Positions 25,257 to 33,070 of a stretch of 64,000 nucleotides of DNA are shown here, piece after piece. How positions within the stretch are numbered: position 1 is the stretch's first letter; each line of letters starts with the position of its first letter. Source of the stretch: Hymenobacter fodinae (GTDB taxonomy: Bacteria > Bacteroidota > Bacteroidia > Cytophagales > Hymenobacteraceae); contig NZ_SRLA01000001.1 of assembly GCF_004745825.1 (NCBI RefSeq), positions 1,240,001-1,304,000 of the forward strand, written 5' to 3'. The notes below the pieces were generated by a model. The model was not told the DNA's origin. It did no database searches and saw only the letters and a list, made by a program, of their open reading frames with translations. Position numbers and translations under genes: made by a program.

Positions 25257-26723
25257 ATGAGACACCTTTTAGCAACCACAACAGCCCTGGGTCTGTCGCT
25301 TCTGGCGGCTGCCCCGCGGGCTCAAGCGCAGTCGTCAGACCGCAAAACGGCCATCAGCATTACTGGTAATGCTTTCCAGTACAAAGGCAGCTTCGGCTCC
25401 GACTATTGGAAGTGGAAAAGCAACGAGTACGGCCCTGGCATCTCCATCAACCGTTATCTCACCGATGGTCTCGACCTGATGCTGAGCGGTAACTACGTTG
25501 AGTTTGCAAAGTCGGCCCCAGCGGGCAACCCTTACTTCGGCAGCAACTTTGCCACCAACGTAGTAAACGTAAACCTGGGCCTGAAATTCAAGCTGCTGAA
25601 AGAGGAGTCGTTCGTACGTCCTTACCTGTTGGCCGCTCCTGGTTTCACCTACACCAGCCGTGAGGGTACCATCAACCGCAACAACCAAGCACTGCGCACC
25701 GACCAGGACAAGACGTACTTCGACCTGTTTGGCGCCGCTGGCTTGAACTTCCGCCTCGGCGACGCCGTGAGCTTGTTCGTGCAGACGGGCCAGCACATTC
25801 CGCTGAACGCCAACATTGATGGTGAGCCCAACCGCGACGACAATAAGTGGGACGACCGTTTCCTGCAGCACACTGTGGGCCTCACGTTTGCCCTGGGTAA
25901 AGCAAAAGACACTGACGGTGACGGTGTTTCTGACCGCAAAGACAAATGCCCCGACACGCCCGCTGGCGTAGTCGTTGACGAAAATGGTTGCCCCCTCGAT
26001 GGCGACAAGGACGGCGTTCCAGATTACCAAGATCAGTGCCCCACCGAAGCTGGTACGGCTGCTATGCAAGGCTGCCCCGACCGCGACAACGATGGTGTGG
26101 CTGACAAAGACGACCAGTGCCCCGACCAAGCTGGTACGGCTGCTCTGCGCGGCTGCCCCGATGCTGACGGCGACGGCGTAGCTGACAAAGACGACAAGTG
26201 CCCCGACACCCCCGCCGGTACGCAAGTAGACGCTAGCGGCTGCCCCTTGGTAGTTGACGCTGACGGTGATGGTGTTCCAGATGCGGCTGATAAGTGCCCC
26301 GATACGCCTAAAGGTGCTCGTGTAGACGCCAACGGCTGCCCCATGGAAATTGATCCGGCCATCCGGAAACTCGAGCAGCCCATCCGCTTCGAGACCAACA
26401 GCACCGTGATCAAGCGTACTTCGTACCCTGCCCTCAACAAGATGGTACAGGCTCTGAAGGATCACCCTGAGTACAGCATCCGGGTAGTTGGCCACGCTGA
26501 CTCACGCGGTACCGACGAGTACAACCAAGCTCTGTCGGAGCGTCGTGCTGGCTCGGTGAAGCGCTACTTCACTGGCAAGCAGGTTGACCCCGCTCGCGTG
26601 GTAACCGAAGGTCGTGGTGAGTCGGAGCCCGCTGCTCCTAACACGTCTGCTAAGAACATGTCGCAAAACCGTCGGGTAGAGTTCCACTTCGAATTCTTCA
26701 TCCCGAACGCTCCTCAGCCCTAA
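25257..26723 (+). CDS. OmpA-family outer-membrane protein with calcium-binding TSP3 repeats
   Basis: Major-porin-like protein of 488 residues that probably tethers the outer membrane to peptidoglycan. A signal peptide (MRHLLATTTALGLSLLAAA ... AQAQ) is followed by an N-terminal beta-barrel of about 195 residues, then thrombospondin-type-3 repeats with the pattern DTDGDGVSDRKDKCPDTPAG at about residues 220-365, which bind calcium in known proteins. The C-terminal OmpA domain (IRFETNSTVIKRTSYPALNK, VVGHADSRGTDEYNQALSERR, NRRVEFHF) binds diaminopimelate in family members. The gene lacks the CTAGGCC motif common elsewhere and has a strong terminator; both would fit a highly expressed gene. Confidence 0.93.
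   Translation: MRHLLATTTALGLSLLAAAPRAQAQSSDRKTAISITGNAFQYKGSFGSDYWKWKSNEYGPGISINRYLTDGLDLMLSGNYVEFAKSAPAGNPYFGSNFATNVVNVNLGLKFKLLKEESFVRPYLLAAPGFTYTSREGTINRNNQALRTDQDKTYFDLFGAAGLNFRLGDAVSLFVQTGQHIPLNANIDGEPNRDDNKWDDRFLQHTVGLTFALGKAKDTDGDGVSDRKDKCPDTPAGVVVDENGCPLDGDKDGVPDYQDQCPTEAGTAAMQGCPDRDNDGVADKDDQCPDQAGTAALRGCPDADGDGVADKDDKCPDTPAGTQVDASGCPLVVDADGDGVPDAADKCPDTPKGARVDANGCPMEIDPAIRKLEQPIRFETNSTVIKRTSYPALNKMVQALKDHPEYSIRVVGHADSRGTDEYNQALSERRAGSVKRYFTGKQVDPARVVTEGRGESEPAAPNTSAKNMSQNRRVEFHFEFFIPNAPQP
25911..26340 (+). repeat. Tandem thrombospondin-type-3 repeat region
   Basis: Degenerate tandem units encoding DxDGDGVxDxxDxCPxT in the OmpA-like protein. Units alternate between a long form ending in PAGTQVDASGCP and a short form ending in AGTAALRGCP. 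Confidence 0.85.
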
Positions 26724-26741
26724 TCGGCCGGAGTAGCAAGT

Positions 26742-26775
26742 AAAAAGCGGCGTACCGAAAGGTGCGCCGCTTTTT
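26742..26775 (+). terminator. Rho-independent terminator after the OmpA gene
   Basis: 15-bp stem AAAAAGCGGCGTACC with a GAAA loop and a run of eight T. Confidence 0.92.
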
Positions 26776-26779
26776 TTTA

Positions 26780-27193
26780 TTGTCTATCCTGTCTGTACCG
26801 CAAAGAACCAGCTAGGCCACTCTCACAGCAGCGAGCTTAGCCCTTTTGCGCATGAGGATATGGGTGGTTTAGCTATATCATCGGCTAGCCTGCTACATGT
26901 TGTGCCGTAGTCAACTTTTACTGCTTGCGCCTATACAGCAGGAGCATCACTTCTAGGCCTCTGTCAGCGCAGATTTTATATAATTCTTACCAAGGTTAGC
27001 CACCTTCTTAAGCATACCGTATCGGCTCACCAAGCATCCAAACTAGGTCTACCTTTCTCACGGGCACTGGCCTAGAACAGTGAAAACGTAGTGGAGTAAG
27101 TACAGCGCCGGGTTGGGATAGTATGCGTCGTATGCCGTCTGATTGAGTCGGCAGTTACACAGACTGTTGCTTCACGGAGATATCTAGATACAG
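26780..27193. other. Gene-poor intergenic region
   Basis: About 410 bases without a convincing reading frame or tRNA. Three motif-like sites (CTAGGCC at 26811, a TAGGCCT near 26955, GGCCTAG near 27070) are present. It ends at a hairpin terminator at 27194, which leaves room for an unannotated plus-strand small RNA, but there is no direct evidence for one. Confidence 0.35.
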
Positions 27194-27227
27194 AAAAGGC
27201 TGCCCCAGTGATGGAGCAGCCTTTTTT
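27194..27227. terminator. Bidirectional terminator downstream of the DUF4252-like gene
   Basis: Stem AAAAGGCTGC / GCAGCCTTTT with extra T residues on the plus strand (six T) and four on the minus strand. It lies just beyond the 3' end of the minus-strand lipoprotein gene. Confidence 0.75.
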
Positions 27228-27248
27228 AAGCTGGTGTAACGGAATAAA

Positions 27249-27809
27249 TTATCGAGAAAGCTCGCCGGCTACGCTGGGCAGGAACTTCTTGATTTGGTTG
27301 AATTGCTCCTGTGTGAAATTGCCGCCTACTGAAATTAGCATGAACGAGTCGGGGGCGCCTTGCACGTTACCGGTAGCCACAAACTCCGTTATCCGGTCGC
27401 CTTGCTGGCGAGTGGCGTAGCGCAATACGGTGGCGTGGTCGGTATTGTCGAGGGCCAGCGGGGTGTAGCGCTCATTAGCTAGCAGGCCATCTACCTCTTT
27501 GGTCAGGCCCTGGGCCACTAGCTCCCGGGCACTGCTGGTGGTGGGAGCAAACGTGAGCACCTTCGCGCTGCGGATAGAGCTTAAGGCTTGGGTGAGGTCG
27601 TTGTCGCCCCCGAGCTTGGCCAACCGGCCTAGCACCAAGCGAGTGGTCAGGCCCGCTGACCAATCGGTGGCTTTGAAGCCCGGTCGGTTTTCATACTTAC
27701 TAAAGAACTGGGCTACGGTGCGGGCGGGTTGGCCCGGTCCACCGGCCCGACAGCCAGCCAGCATGAGCAAGACCAGCACTGTGAGGAAGGAGAGGGTACG
27801 GAGTTTCAT
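27249..27809 (-). CDS. DUF4252-like lipoprotein
   Basis: Predicted lipoprotein of 186 residues with signal peptide ending in MLAGC (Cys20). The mature part (AQFFSKYENRPGFKATDWS, then LTFAPTTSSARELVAQGL, and FMLISVGGNFTQEQFNQIKK near the end) resembles DUF4252, a family common in Bacteroidota with no established function. The assignment rests on overall pattern only. The next gene on the same strand, 68 bases upstream, also encodes a secreted protein, so a two-gene unit is possible. Confidence 0.75.
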   Translation of the reverse strand: MKLRTLSFLTVLVLLMLAGCRAGGPGQPARTVAQFFSKYENRPGFKATDWSAGLTTRLVLGRLAKLGGDNDLTQALSSIRSAKVLTFAPTTSSARELVAQGLTKEVDGLLANERYTPLALDNTDHATVLRYATRQQGDRITEFVATGNVQGAPDSFMLISVGGNFTQEQFNQIKKFLPSVAGELSR

Positions 27810-27877
27810 AAGACTGCAAAGGAATAGGATGTGCCCCTGACATACGTAGTTGCGAGTAACCTGTTCGGGGCAGTGGC

Positions 27878-29458
27878 CTACTCAAAGGCAATAGCATTTA
27901 TGAAAAACACATTCCGGGTAGTGAACCCCGATGAGCGAATGCGCTGGTAGCCGTAGGCCACAAACTTGCTACCGTACCAAGCCTGCAACTCGGAGTTAGA
28001 AGTACCCAGCGTTTTCTCGGGGTGGCTTTCTTCGCCTGTGCGTAATACGGCCTCTAAATCATTGGGCGAAGAAGTGGCCTGGTCAATGATTTTGTAGCGC
28101 AGCTTGTCTTCGTAGAGGTAGCTCAGCACCAAGCGCTTGCCATCGGGCATGGGGCGCACTTGCACAGTTTCAGCCAGCTCGCCGGTTTCCACGTCCTTCA
28201 GCAAAAAGGCATTATCCCAGAGCAGGTTGCCGTGCCGATCGAAGGCGCACACTAGGGCATGGGTGAACCGGTAGCCATCTACGTTGCGGCCATTGCGGTT
28301 GTAGCCGCGGTTGTACGAGTTAGCTCCGTATAGCGGGTTGTACATGGGCAGGTAAGCCGCTGTATTGTAATACGTGCCGTAGCCATACTGGTAGCGTGGA
28401 TAATACACTTCAGCTACCAGTACGTACGCACCCTGGAAGGGAATCATATCGTGCATGAGTAGGCGGTAACGGAGGCGGTGCTGGCGAGAAGCGGCCCGCA
28501 GCTTCTGGTTCCGCTGGCGCATACGGGCCACGCGCGCAGGGCTCATGAAATCGAAGAAGTGCTTCAGATTCAGGAAATCATAAAAGCGCAAGGAGCGGCG
28601 CTGACCAGTTTCCGTAACGCCCGCGGTTAGGTCGGCCGCAAACAAGCCCTGCGAATAGCGGGAGTCGCGTAGGGTATAGGTGCCGGCCAGCAAGCGGGCG
28701 GCGCTGTCGCCGGGGCTGAGCTGGGCCGAGATGAGGCCCCGCTCGCTTTCGGCCTGCACAAACTCCGAGCGCAGCAATTGGCCCTGCTCAGAGAGCTGCT
28801 TCACCTGCAGGCGCGACTTAAACCCATTTGATTCGCTCAGGATAAATTCAGCCCGTTTCGTGACGGAGTCGGCCAGGAAGGTAAGAGTAGCCGGCAGCGG
28901 CTCATACACGGAGGGCAAAAACTTAAACTGCGCCGTGTGCAAATCCAGCAGCAGAATAGTCAGGTGCTGATCTAGGCCTACCGTAACAAACAGGTTACCG
29001 CCCAAGGCCTTCATGTTATGCACGTAGCGCGTCAGCTTCGTGTCGAATTCGCCTTTGCCTAGTTCCCCAGTGCGGGTATCGAAGGCCGCGACCCACAGCT
29101 TGCCCTGAGTGGAGGAGGTAAACAGCGCGTACACATCAGAGCCCTCGGCGCAAATCTGGCTGAACTCGTACTCTCGGGGTACTTCCAGCACCAGCTTGCG
29201 CCCCGGCTGTAGCTGGTGGTTGTAGTGCTGAAAGTAAAACTCCGATTTGGTGGATAACGGCAGGTCTCTCTCCACCAATACTACCAGGCTACTGTCTTCG
29301 GGCAGCGTTTGTACATGCACATCACTGCTGTAAGACTCCAGGGGAAGCTCTAAGCGAGCCGTTTGTTTGGGGGCGGGTGGGGTGGGCGGCGTTTGAGCAC
29401 TGGCAGGTGCCAGAAACCAGCTCAGCAGCAGGAAAAGGGCAGGATACGCGTATTTCAT
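27878..29458 (-). CDS. Secreted protein of unknown function
   Basis: Protein of 526 residues with a clear signal peptide (MKYAYPALFLLLSWFLAPAS, then AQ). The remainder looks beta-rich, with repeated segments of the type VYALFTSSTQGKLWVAAFDT that resemble propeller blades, but no family was recognised. A Tyr/Asn/Arg-rich stretch near residues 350-395 (YYPRYQYGYGTYYN and NSYNRGYNRNGRNVDG) is unusual. It reads through to a normal stop and uses codons like its neighbours. Likely periplasmic or cell-surface; function not inferred. Confidence 0.8.
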   Translation of the reverse strand: MKYAYPALFLLLSWFLAPASAQTPPTPPAPKQTARLELPLESYSSDVHVQTLPEDSSLVVLVERDLPLSTKSEFYFQHYNHQLQPGRKLVLEVPREYEFSQICAEGSDVYALFTSSTQGKLWVAAFDTRTGELGKGEFDTKLTRYVHNMKALGGNLFVTVGLDQHLTILLLDLHTAQFKFLPSVYEPLPATLTFLADSVTKRAEFILSESNGFKSRLQVKQLSEQGQLLRSEFVQAESERGLISAQLSPGDSAARLLAGTYTLRDSRYSQGLFAADLTAGVTETGQRRSLRFYDFLNLKHFFDFMSPARVARMRQRNQKLRAASRQHRLRYRLLMHDMIPFQGAYVLVAEVYYPRYQYGYGTYYNTAAYLPMYNPLYGANSYNRGYNRNGRNVDGYRFTHALVCAFDRHGNLLWDNAFLLKDVETGELAETVQVRPMPDGKRLVLSYLYEDKLRYKIIDQATSSPNDLEAVLRTGEESHPEKTLGTSNSELQAWYGSKFVAYGYQRIRSSGFTTRNVFFINAIAFE

Positions 29459-29588
29459 AGGGCGAAGAGGTACGTAGGCCAGGCGGAGTCAGTACTAGAA
29501 GTAAGATACAATGAAGTAGCCGCATTGCCGCGCGCACTGGCAGATACTTGATGCCCCAACCGCAGGTATTCCATATGGGTTCAGGCAT

Positions 29589-29618
29589 AAAAAAAGCGGC
29601 CGCCTACTGGGCAGCCGC
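29589..29618 (-). terminator. Rho-independent terminator after the EVE-domain gene
   Basis: On the minus strand, stem GCGGCTGCC / GGCGGCCGC (one G-U pair) with a 5-base loop followed by seven T, just beyond the EVE gene. Confidence 0.85.
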
Positions 29619-29643
29619 GAGGGTACTTCCGAAGGCGGATATG

Positions 29644-30051
29644 TTACGCCCCAAGCTCCAGAATCACATCAAACTCCTCGGCCCGCAGCGGCATCACCGA
29701 CAGGCGTGACTGCCGCAGTAGGCCTATCTGACTCAGGCGCTGATCTTGCTTGATTTGGGCGAGGGATACTGGACGGGGTAGGGGCTCCTGGGGCTTTAGG
29801 TGCACGGCCACCCAGCCACTGCCTGCCTCGGCGGTAGCATCGGGGGCGGCTGGGGCAGCTACCTGGGCCACGCCCACTACTTCCTTGTCGCTGACGCTGT
29901 GATAGTACAGCACCAGGTCGCCGGGCTGCATTTGCTGCAGAAAATTACGTGCCTGGTAGTTGCGCACACCAGTCCAGTCGGTGCCACCGTCGCGGTTGAA
30001 ATCGGCCCAGGAGTAGGCCGCGGGTTCAGATTTTACAAGCCAATAGTTCAT
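29644..30051 (-). CDS. EVE-domain protein
   Basis: Soluble protein of 135 residues consisting of one EVE domain, related to eukaryotic THYN1 and to the PUA/YTH superfold. Marks: MNYWLVKSEPAAYSWADF, DWTGVRNYQARNFLQQMQ, GDLVLYYHS, VVGVAQV and the C-terminal RLSVMPLRAEEFDVILELG. EVE domains are thought to recognise modified bases in DNA or RNA. The ATG at 30051 is used because YWLVKSEP is the standard beginning; a TTG further upstream is unlikely. It is a single gene with its own terminator. Confidence 0.92.
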   Translation of the reverse strand: MNYWLVKSEPAAYSWADFNRDGGTDWTGVRNYQARNFLQQMQPGDLVLYYHSVSDKEVVGVAQVAAPAAPDATAEAGSGWVAVHLKPQEPLPRPVSLAQIKQDQRLSQIGLLRQSRLSVMPLRAEEFDVILELGA

Positions 30052-30093
30052 GGCCTGCAAGCTACAAAAGAAGAGGCGTGCGTACGCAGAAGC

Positions 30094-30129
30094 GGCAGGC
30101 CTAGCCAGTACTACTGGCCTAGGCCTGCC
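30094..30129. terminator. Near-perfect hairpin with CTAGGCC motif
   Basis: GGCAGGCCTAGCCAGTA pairs with TACTGGCCTAGGCCTGCC, with one unpaired base in the right arm. It sits between the EVE gene and the 3' end of the small lipoprotein gene upstream. No U-run. Confidence 0.55.
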
Positions 30130-30155
30130 CGCACAGCGTGCCGGGCTACGGGTTG

Positions 30156-30536
30156 TTAATAAATGCGGCGCGCTCGTAGTGTTTCCGTGTCTACTCCCTG
30201 CACCTCAAGCGTGTATCCTTGCCGTTGTGCATCCGTGAACTTGATCTGGTAGGTGTGTTTACCGGTTTCCGTCCAGGTGCCAGGGCGCTCTTCGCCAGCA
30301 TCAGAGGGGCCTAGGCCATACTCAATGAAGCTGCCGTCCGTCTCCATTCGGAAAGCATCATAACGCCAACCGATGGTTTGAGAAGTAGTACGGAAGGTGA
30401 AAAAGCCATTCTGGTCTTGCTCAAACGAGTTATACCATTGCCGCCCGAATAGATTCTTGGGCGTAACCGTGTCTTCTTTACAGCTACTCACAATGAGTAG
30501 ACAAGCACTTGCAAATAAGCTAGTAAGAATGCGCAT
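30156..30536 (-). CDS. Small lipoprotein, tandem copy 2
   Basis: Predicted lipoprotein of 126 residues from the ATG at 30536. The signal peptide MRILTSLFASACLLIVSSC would be lipidated on Cys19. The mature part (NSFEQDQNGFFTFRTTS, PGTWTETGKHTYQIKFTD, YTLEVQGVDTETLRARRIY) has the rhythm of a lipocalin-like or META-like beta-barrel. It resembles the product of the gene just upstream in length, layout and C-terminal pattern, so the two look like an old duplication. Function unknown. Confidence 0.75.
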   Translation of the reverse strand: MRILTSLFASACLLIVSSCKEDTVTPKNLFGRQWYNSFEQDQNGFFTFRTTSQTIGWRYDAFRMETDGSFIEYGLGPSDAGEERPGTWTETGKHTYQIKFTDAQRQGYTLEVQGVDTETLRARRIY

Positions 30537-30561
30537 GATATATAGTGAAGCAGGTGATATG

Positions 30562-30590
30562 AAAAAGGCCCCCTTGTTGAGGAGGCCTTT
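30562..30590 (-). terminator. Terminator between the two small lipoprotein genes
   Basis: On the minus strand AAAGGCCTCC ... GGGGGCCTTTTT follows the stop of the upstream gene. It implies that the two paralogues are at least partly separate transcripts. Confidence 0.65.
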
Positions 30591-30613
30591 CGGGGTTAGA
30601 AACGTTGCAAGCA

Positions 30614-31009
30614 CTACAGATCTTTGCGGCGCACCTTTAGAACGTCGTTCTCTAGCGAGACAATTTCCAGCAGGTAATCAGGGTCTTTCTTATCGTCGAG
30701 CGTGATGCGCAGGGTATGGTCGTTTTCAACGGTCCAGCGGCCTTTGCGGCCCTCAATACCATCGGTGGGGGCAATATCAAACTGCGTGAATAGCCCGTTG
30801 TGGTCGAAGGCAAAACCGGTACGGCCCCGGGAGGGAGGGAAGGCGTAGGTGTTGGGGCGGTACACGCTCACATCGGCCTGATCTTCCTCGTGGGCGTGCA
30901 GCCAGGTGCGCTCAAGCTGTTGCAGTTTCATGGTTGTATCGGCGCCGGGTTTGCAGGTGGCGGCCAGTAGCAGCACGCTCAGGCAGGCTAACATGGTGAA
31001 CAAACGCAT
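30614..31009 (-). CDS. Small lipoprotein, tandem copy 1
   Basis: Predicted lipoprotein of 131 residues from the ATG at 31009. The signal peptide MRLFTMLACLSVLLLAATC ends at Cys19. The mature part (RTGFAFDHNGLFTQFDI, GRWTVENDHTLRITLDD, YLLEIVSLENDVLKVRRKDL) parallels the downstream gene: an aromatic strand, a GxWT strand, a TLRI strand and a C-terminal LEI...LKVRR strand. Upstream in-frame codons were rejected because they put about 46 residues before the signal peptide. Function unknown. Confidence 0.75.
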   Translation of the reverse strand: MRLFTMLACLSVLLLAATCKPGADTTMKLQQLERTWLHAHEEDQADVSVYRPNTYAFPPSRGRTGFAFDHNGLFTQFDIAPTDGIEGRKGRWTVENDHTLRITLDDKKDPDYLLEIVSLENDVLKVRRKDL

Positions 31010-31220
31010 AGGAGAGGGCGGTTTGGGCAAGTGGCTAGTAGCAGACGGTAATGTCTTCTGCAGATAACGGTAAAAAGCCAATTGCGTTAGAAAGGGAAGT
31101 GCCATCAGGAGTGCAGGCAAAGGGGTAGTAGCTGCAAGTGGCTCCAACGAGCCGCCAATCTACAACTTTGCCCCGTACATTTGCCCCACCCTCATTTTTC
31201 CGCCCTCTTATCCTGCTCCC

Positions 31221-32972
31221 GTGGACAACCGCGCTCTTATCCGTGCCTTCCGTTTGGCCGCTCAGCTCCTGGAGCTGCACGACGAAAATCCGTTTAAAAT
31301 CCGGGCCTACGAAGGCACCGCCAGTGCGCTGGAAGCCCTGAGCTTTCCGGTGTCGGATGTGGAGCGCACGGGCCTGCCCGACCGCACGGGCCTTAGCAAA
31401 ACGGCCGCTGCCCGTGTAGCCGAAATGCTGGATACGGGAACATTTGAGGAGCTAACCCGGCTGCTGAGCATTACGCCTCCCGGGGTGGTGGAGCTGTTGC
31501 AGGTGAAAGGCATCGGGCCCAAGAAAATCCGGACGCTGTGGAAAGACCTGGGCGTGGAAAGCCCTGAGCAGCTTCGCGAGGCTGCCGAGAAAGATGAGGT
31601 CAGCAAGCTCAAGGGCTTCGGGAAAAAGACGCAGGAGACTATACTGGCCGCGCTGGAATTTTCCAGCCAAAGCCAAGGCAAGCTGCTGTACCCGCAGGCA
31701 GAAGAGTTGGCACAGGACCTAGCCAACCACCTGCGGGAAGCCCTGCAAACCGAGCAAGTGGCCGTGGCCGGTGAAGTGCGCCGCCGCCTTGAGGTAGTAG
31801 AAACCGTTACCCTGGTAGCCGCCACCACCCAGCCCGACGCCGCCCACGAGCTGCTGGATAAGATTCAGGGTATCACGCCCGACCCGCGCCGCAGTGGACC
31901 ATTTGCCTGGCGCGGCACGGCCACTCCCTCCGGTGTGAAAGTAGAAGTCGTGCTGGTGTCGCCAGCCAATTTTACCAACCAACTATTCCTGCATTCTGCC
32001 GCCGAAGCCCATCTTTCGGAGACGCTGGCCGAGGCGGCGCCCAGTCGGCCCGCCACTTTACGCCAGCTGCTGAAGAAAGAACGGTTTGAGCAGGAAGCGG
32101 ACATTTACCAGAAGGCAGGCCTACAGTACGTGGAGCCTGAGTTGCGGGAGGGCCTAGGCGAGCTGGCCCTGGCCCAAGCGCAAAAGCTGCCTCTTCTGCT
32201 CGAAAACAAAGATCTGCGGGGTTCCCTGCACAACCATAGTACGTACTCTGATGGTAGCCACAGCCTGCGAGAAATGGCCACTTTCCTGCGCGACCAGGGC
32301 TACGAGTATCTGGGTATCTGCGACCACTCGCAGGCGGCACACTACGCCAACGGCCTCACACCGGAGCGCGTGCGCCAGCAGCAGCGCGAGGTAGATGAGC
32401 TAAACCAAGAACTGGCCCCATTCCGGATTTTCAAGGGCATTGAGTCGGATATACTCAGTGACGGTTCCCTGGACTATACGCCCACCGTGCTCGAATCTTT
32501 CGACTTTGTGGTGGCCTCGGTGCACAGCAACCTGCGCATGGACGAGCGCAAAGCCACTACTCGGGTGCTGCGAGCCATTGAGAACCCCTATACCACCATG
32601 CTAGGCCACCCCACCGGCCGCTTGCTGCTGCGGCGCGAAGGCTACCCCCTCGACCATAAGGCCGTAATTGATGCCTGCGCCGAGCATAAGGTTATTATCG
32701 AGATAAACGCCAACCCCTGGCGCCTCGACTTGGATTGGCGCTGGGTGCGCTACGCCCTCGACAAAGGGGTAATGCTCAGCATCAACCCCGACGCCCACCA
32801 CACCAACGGCTACGCCGATATGCGCTACGGGGTGTTTATGGGGCGCAAGGGTGGCCTAACCAAGGAAATGACCTTCAACACGAAGTCGGCGGCAGAAGCA
32901 GCGGAGTATTTCGCGCAACGCAAAGCCGCCATCAAGCCCCCTCTGGAATTTAAGGACTCGTTGTTTGGGTAG
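31221..32972 (+). CDS. polX: PolX-like protein with degenerate polymerase site and PHP domain
   Basis: Protein of 583 residues with the layout of bacterial DNA polymerase X: N-terminal 8-kDa-like domain (NRALIRAFRLAAQLLEL), helix-hairpin-helix segments (LLQVKGIGPKKIRTLWKDL and SKLKGFGKKTQETIL), a nucleotidyltransferase region, then a C-terminal PHP domain with SLHNHSTYSDGSHSLREM, CDHSQ, GIESDI, HPTGR and NPDAHHTNGY. In Bacillus PolX the polymerase aspartates lie in KDLDF and SVDFR; here the matching positions read ETVTL (Thr195, Thr197) and KVEVV (Glu242), so polymerase activity is doubtful. The PHP metal ligands look intact, pointing to a nuclease or phosphoesterase role in base repair. Start is GTG. 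Confidence 0.9.
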   Translation: MDNRALIRAFRLAAQLLELHDENPFKIRAYEGTASALEALSFPVSDVERTGLPDRTGLSKTAAARVAEMLDTGTFEELTRLLSITPPGVVELLQVKGIGPKKIRTLWKDLGVESPEQLREAAEKDEVSKLKGFGKKTQETILAALEFSSQSQGKLLYPQAEELAQDLANHLREALQTEQVAVAGEVRRRLEVVETVTLVAATTQPDAAHELLDKIQGITPDPRRSGPFAWRGTATPSGVKVEVVLVSPANFTNQLFLHSAAEAHLSETLAEAAPSRPATLRQLLKKERFEQEADIYQKAGLQYVEPELREGLGELALAQAQKLPLLLENKDLRGSLHNHSTYSDGSHSLREMATFLRDQGYEYLGICDHSQAAHYANGLTPERVRQQQREVDELNQELAPFRIFKGIESDILSDGSLDYTPTVLESFDFVVASVHSNLRMDERKATTRVLRAIENPYTTMLGHPTGRLLLRREGYPLDHKAVIDACAEHKVIIEINANPWRLDLDWRWVRYALDKGVMLSINPDAHHTNGYADMRYGVFMGRKGGLTKEMTFNTKSAAEAAEYFAQRKAAIKPPLEFKDSLFG

Positions 32973-33070
32973 CCGGTAGTTGATTGGGACTGCTCACGTG
33001 TTCAGGAGCCATCATTCATGTTACTTCTGAGCAGGAGTTCAGTGGCAGGCCACCAGTCGCAAAGCATTAT

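Noticed and set aside
25335..26495. 386-residue minus-strand open frame opposite the OmpA gene
   Set aside because: It is the complement of a strongly supported gene with calcium-binding repeats; the repeats create a long stop-free antisense frame.
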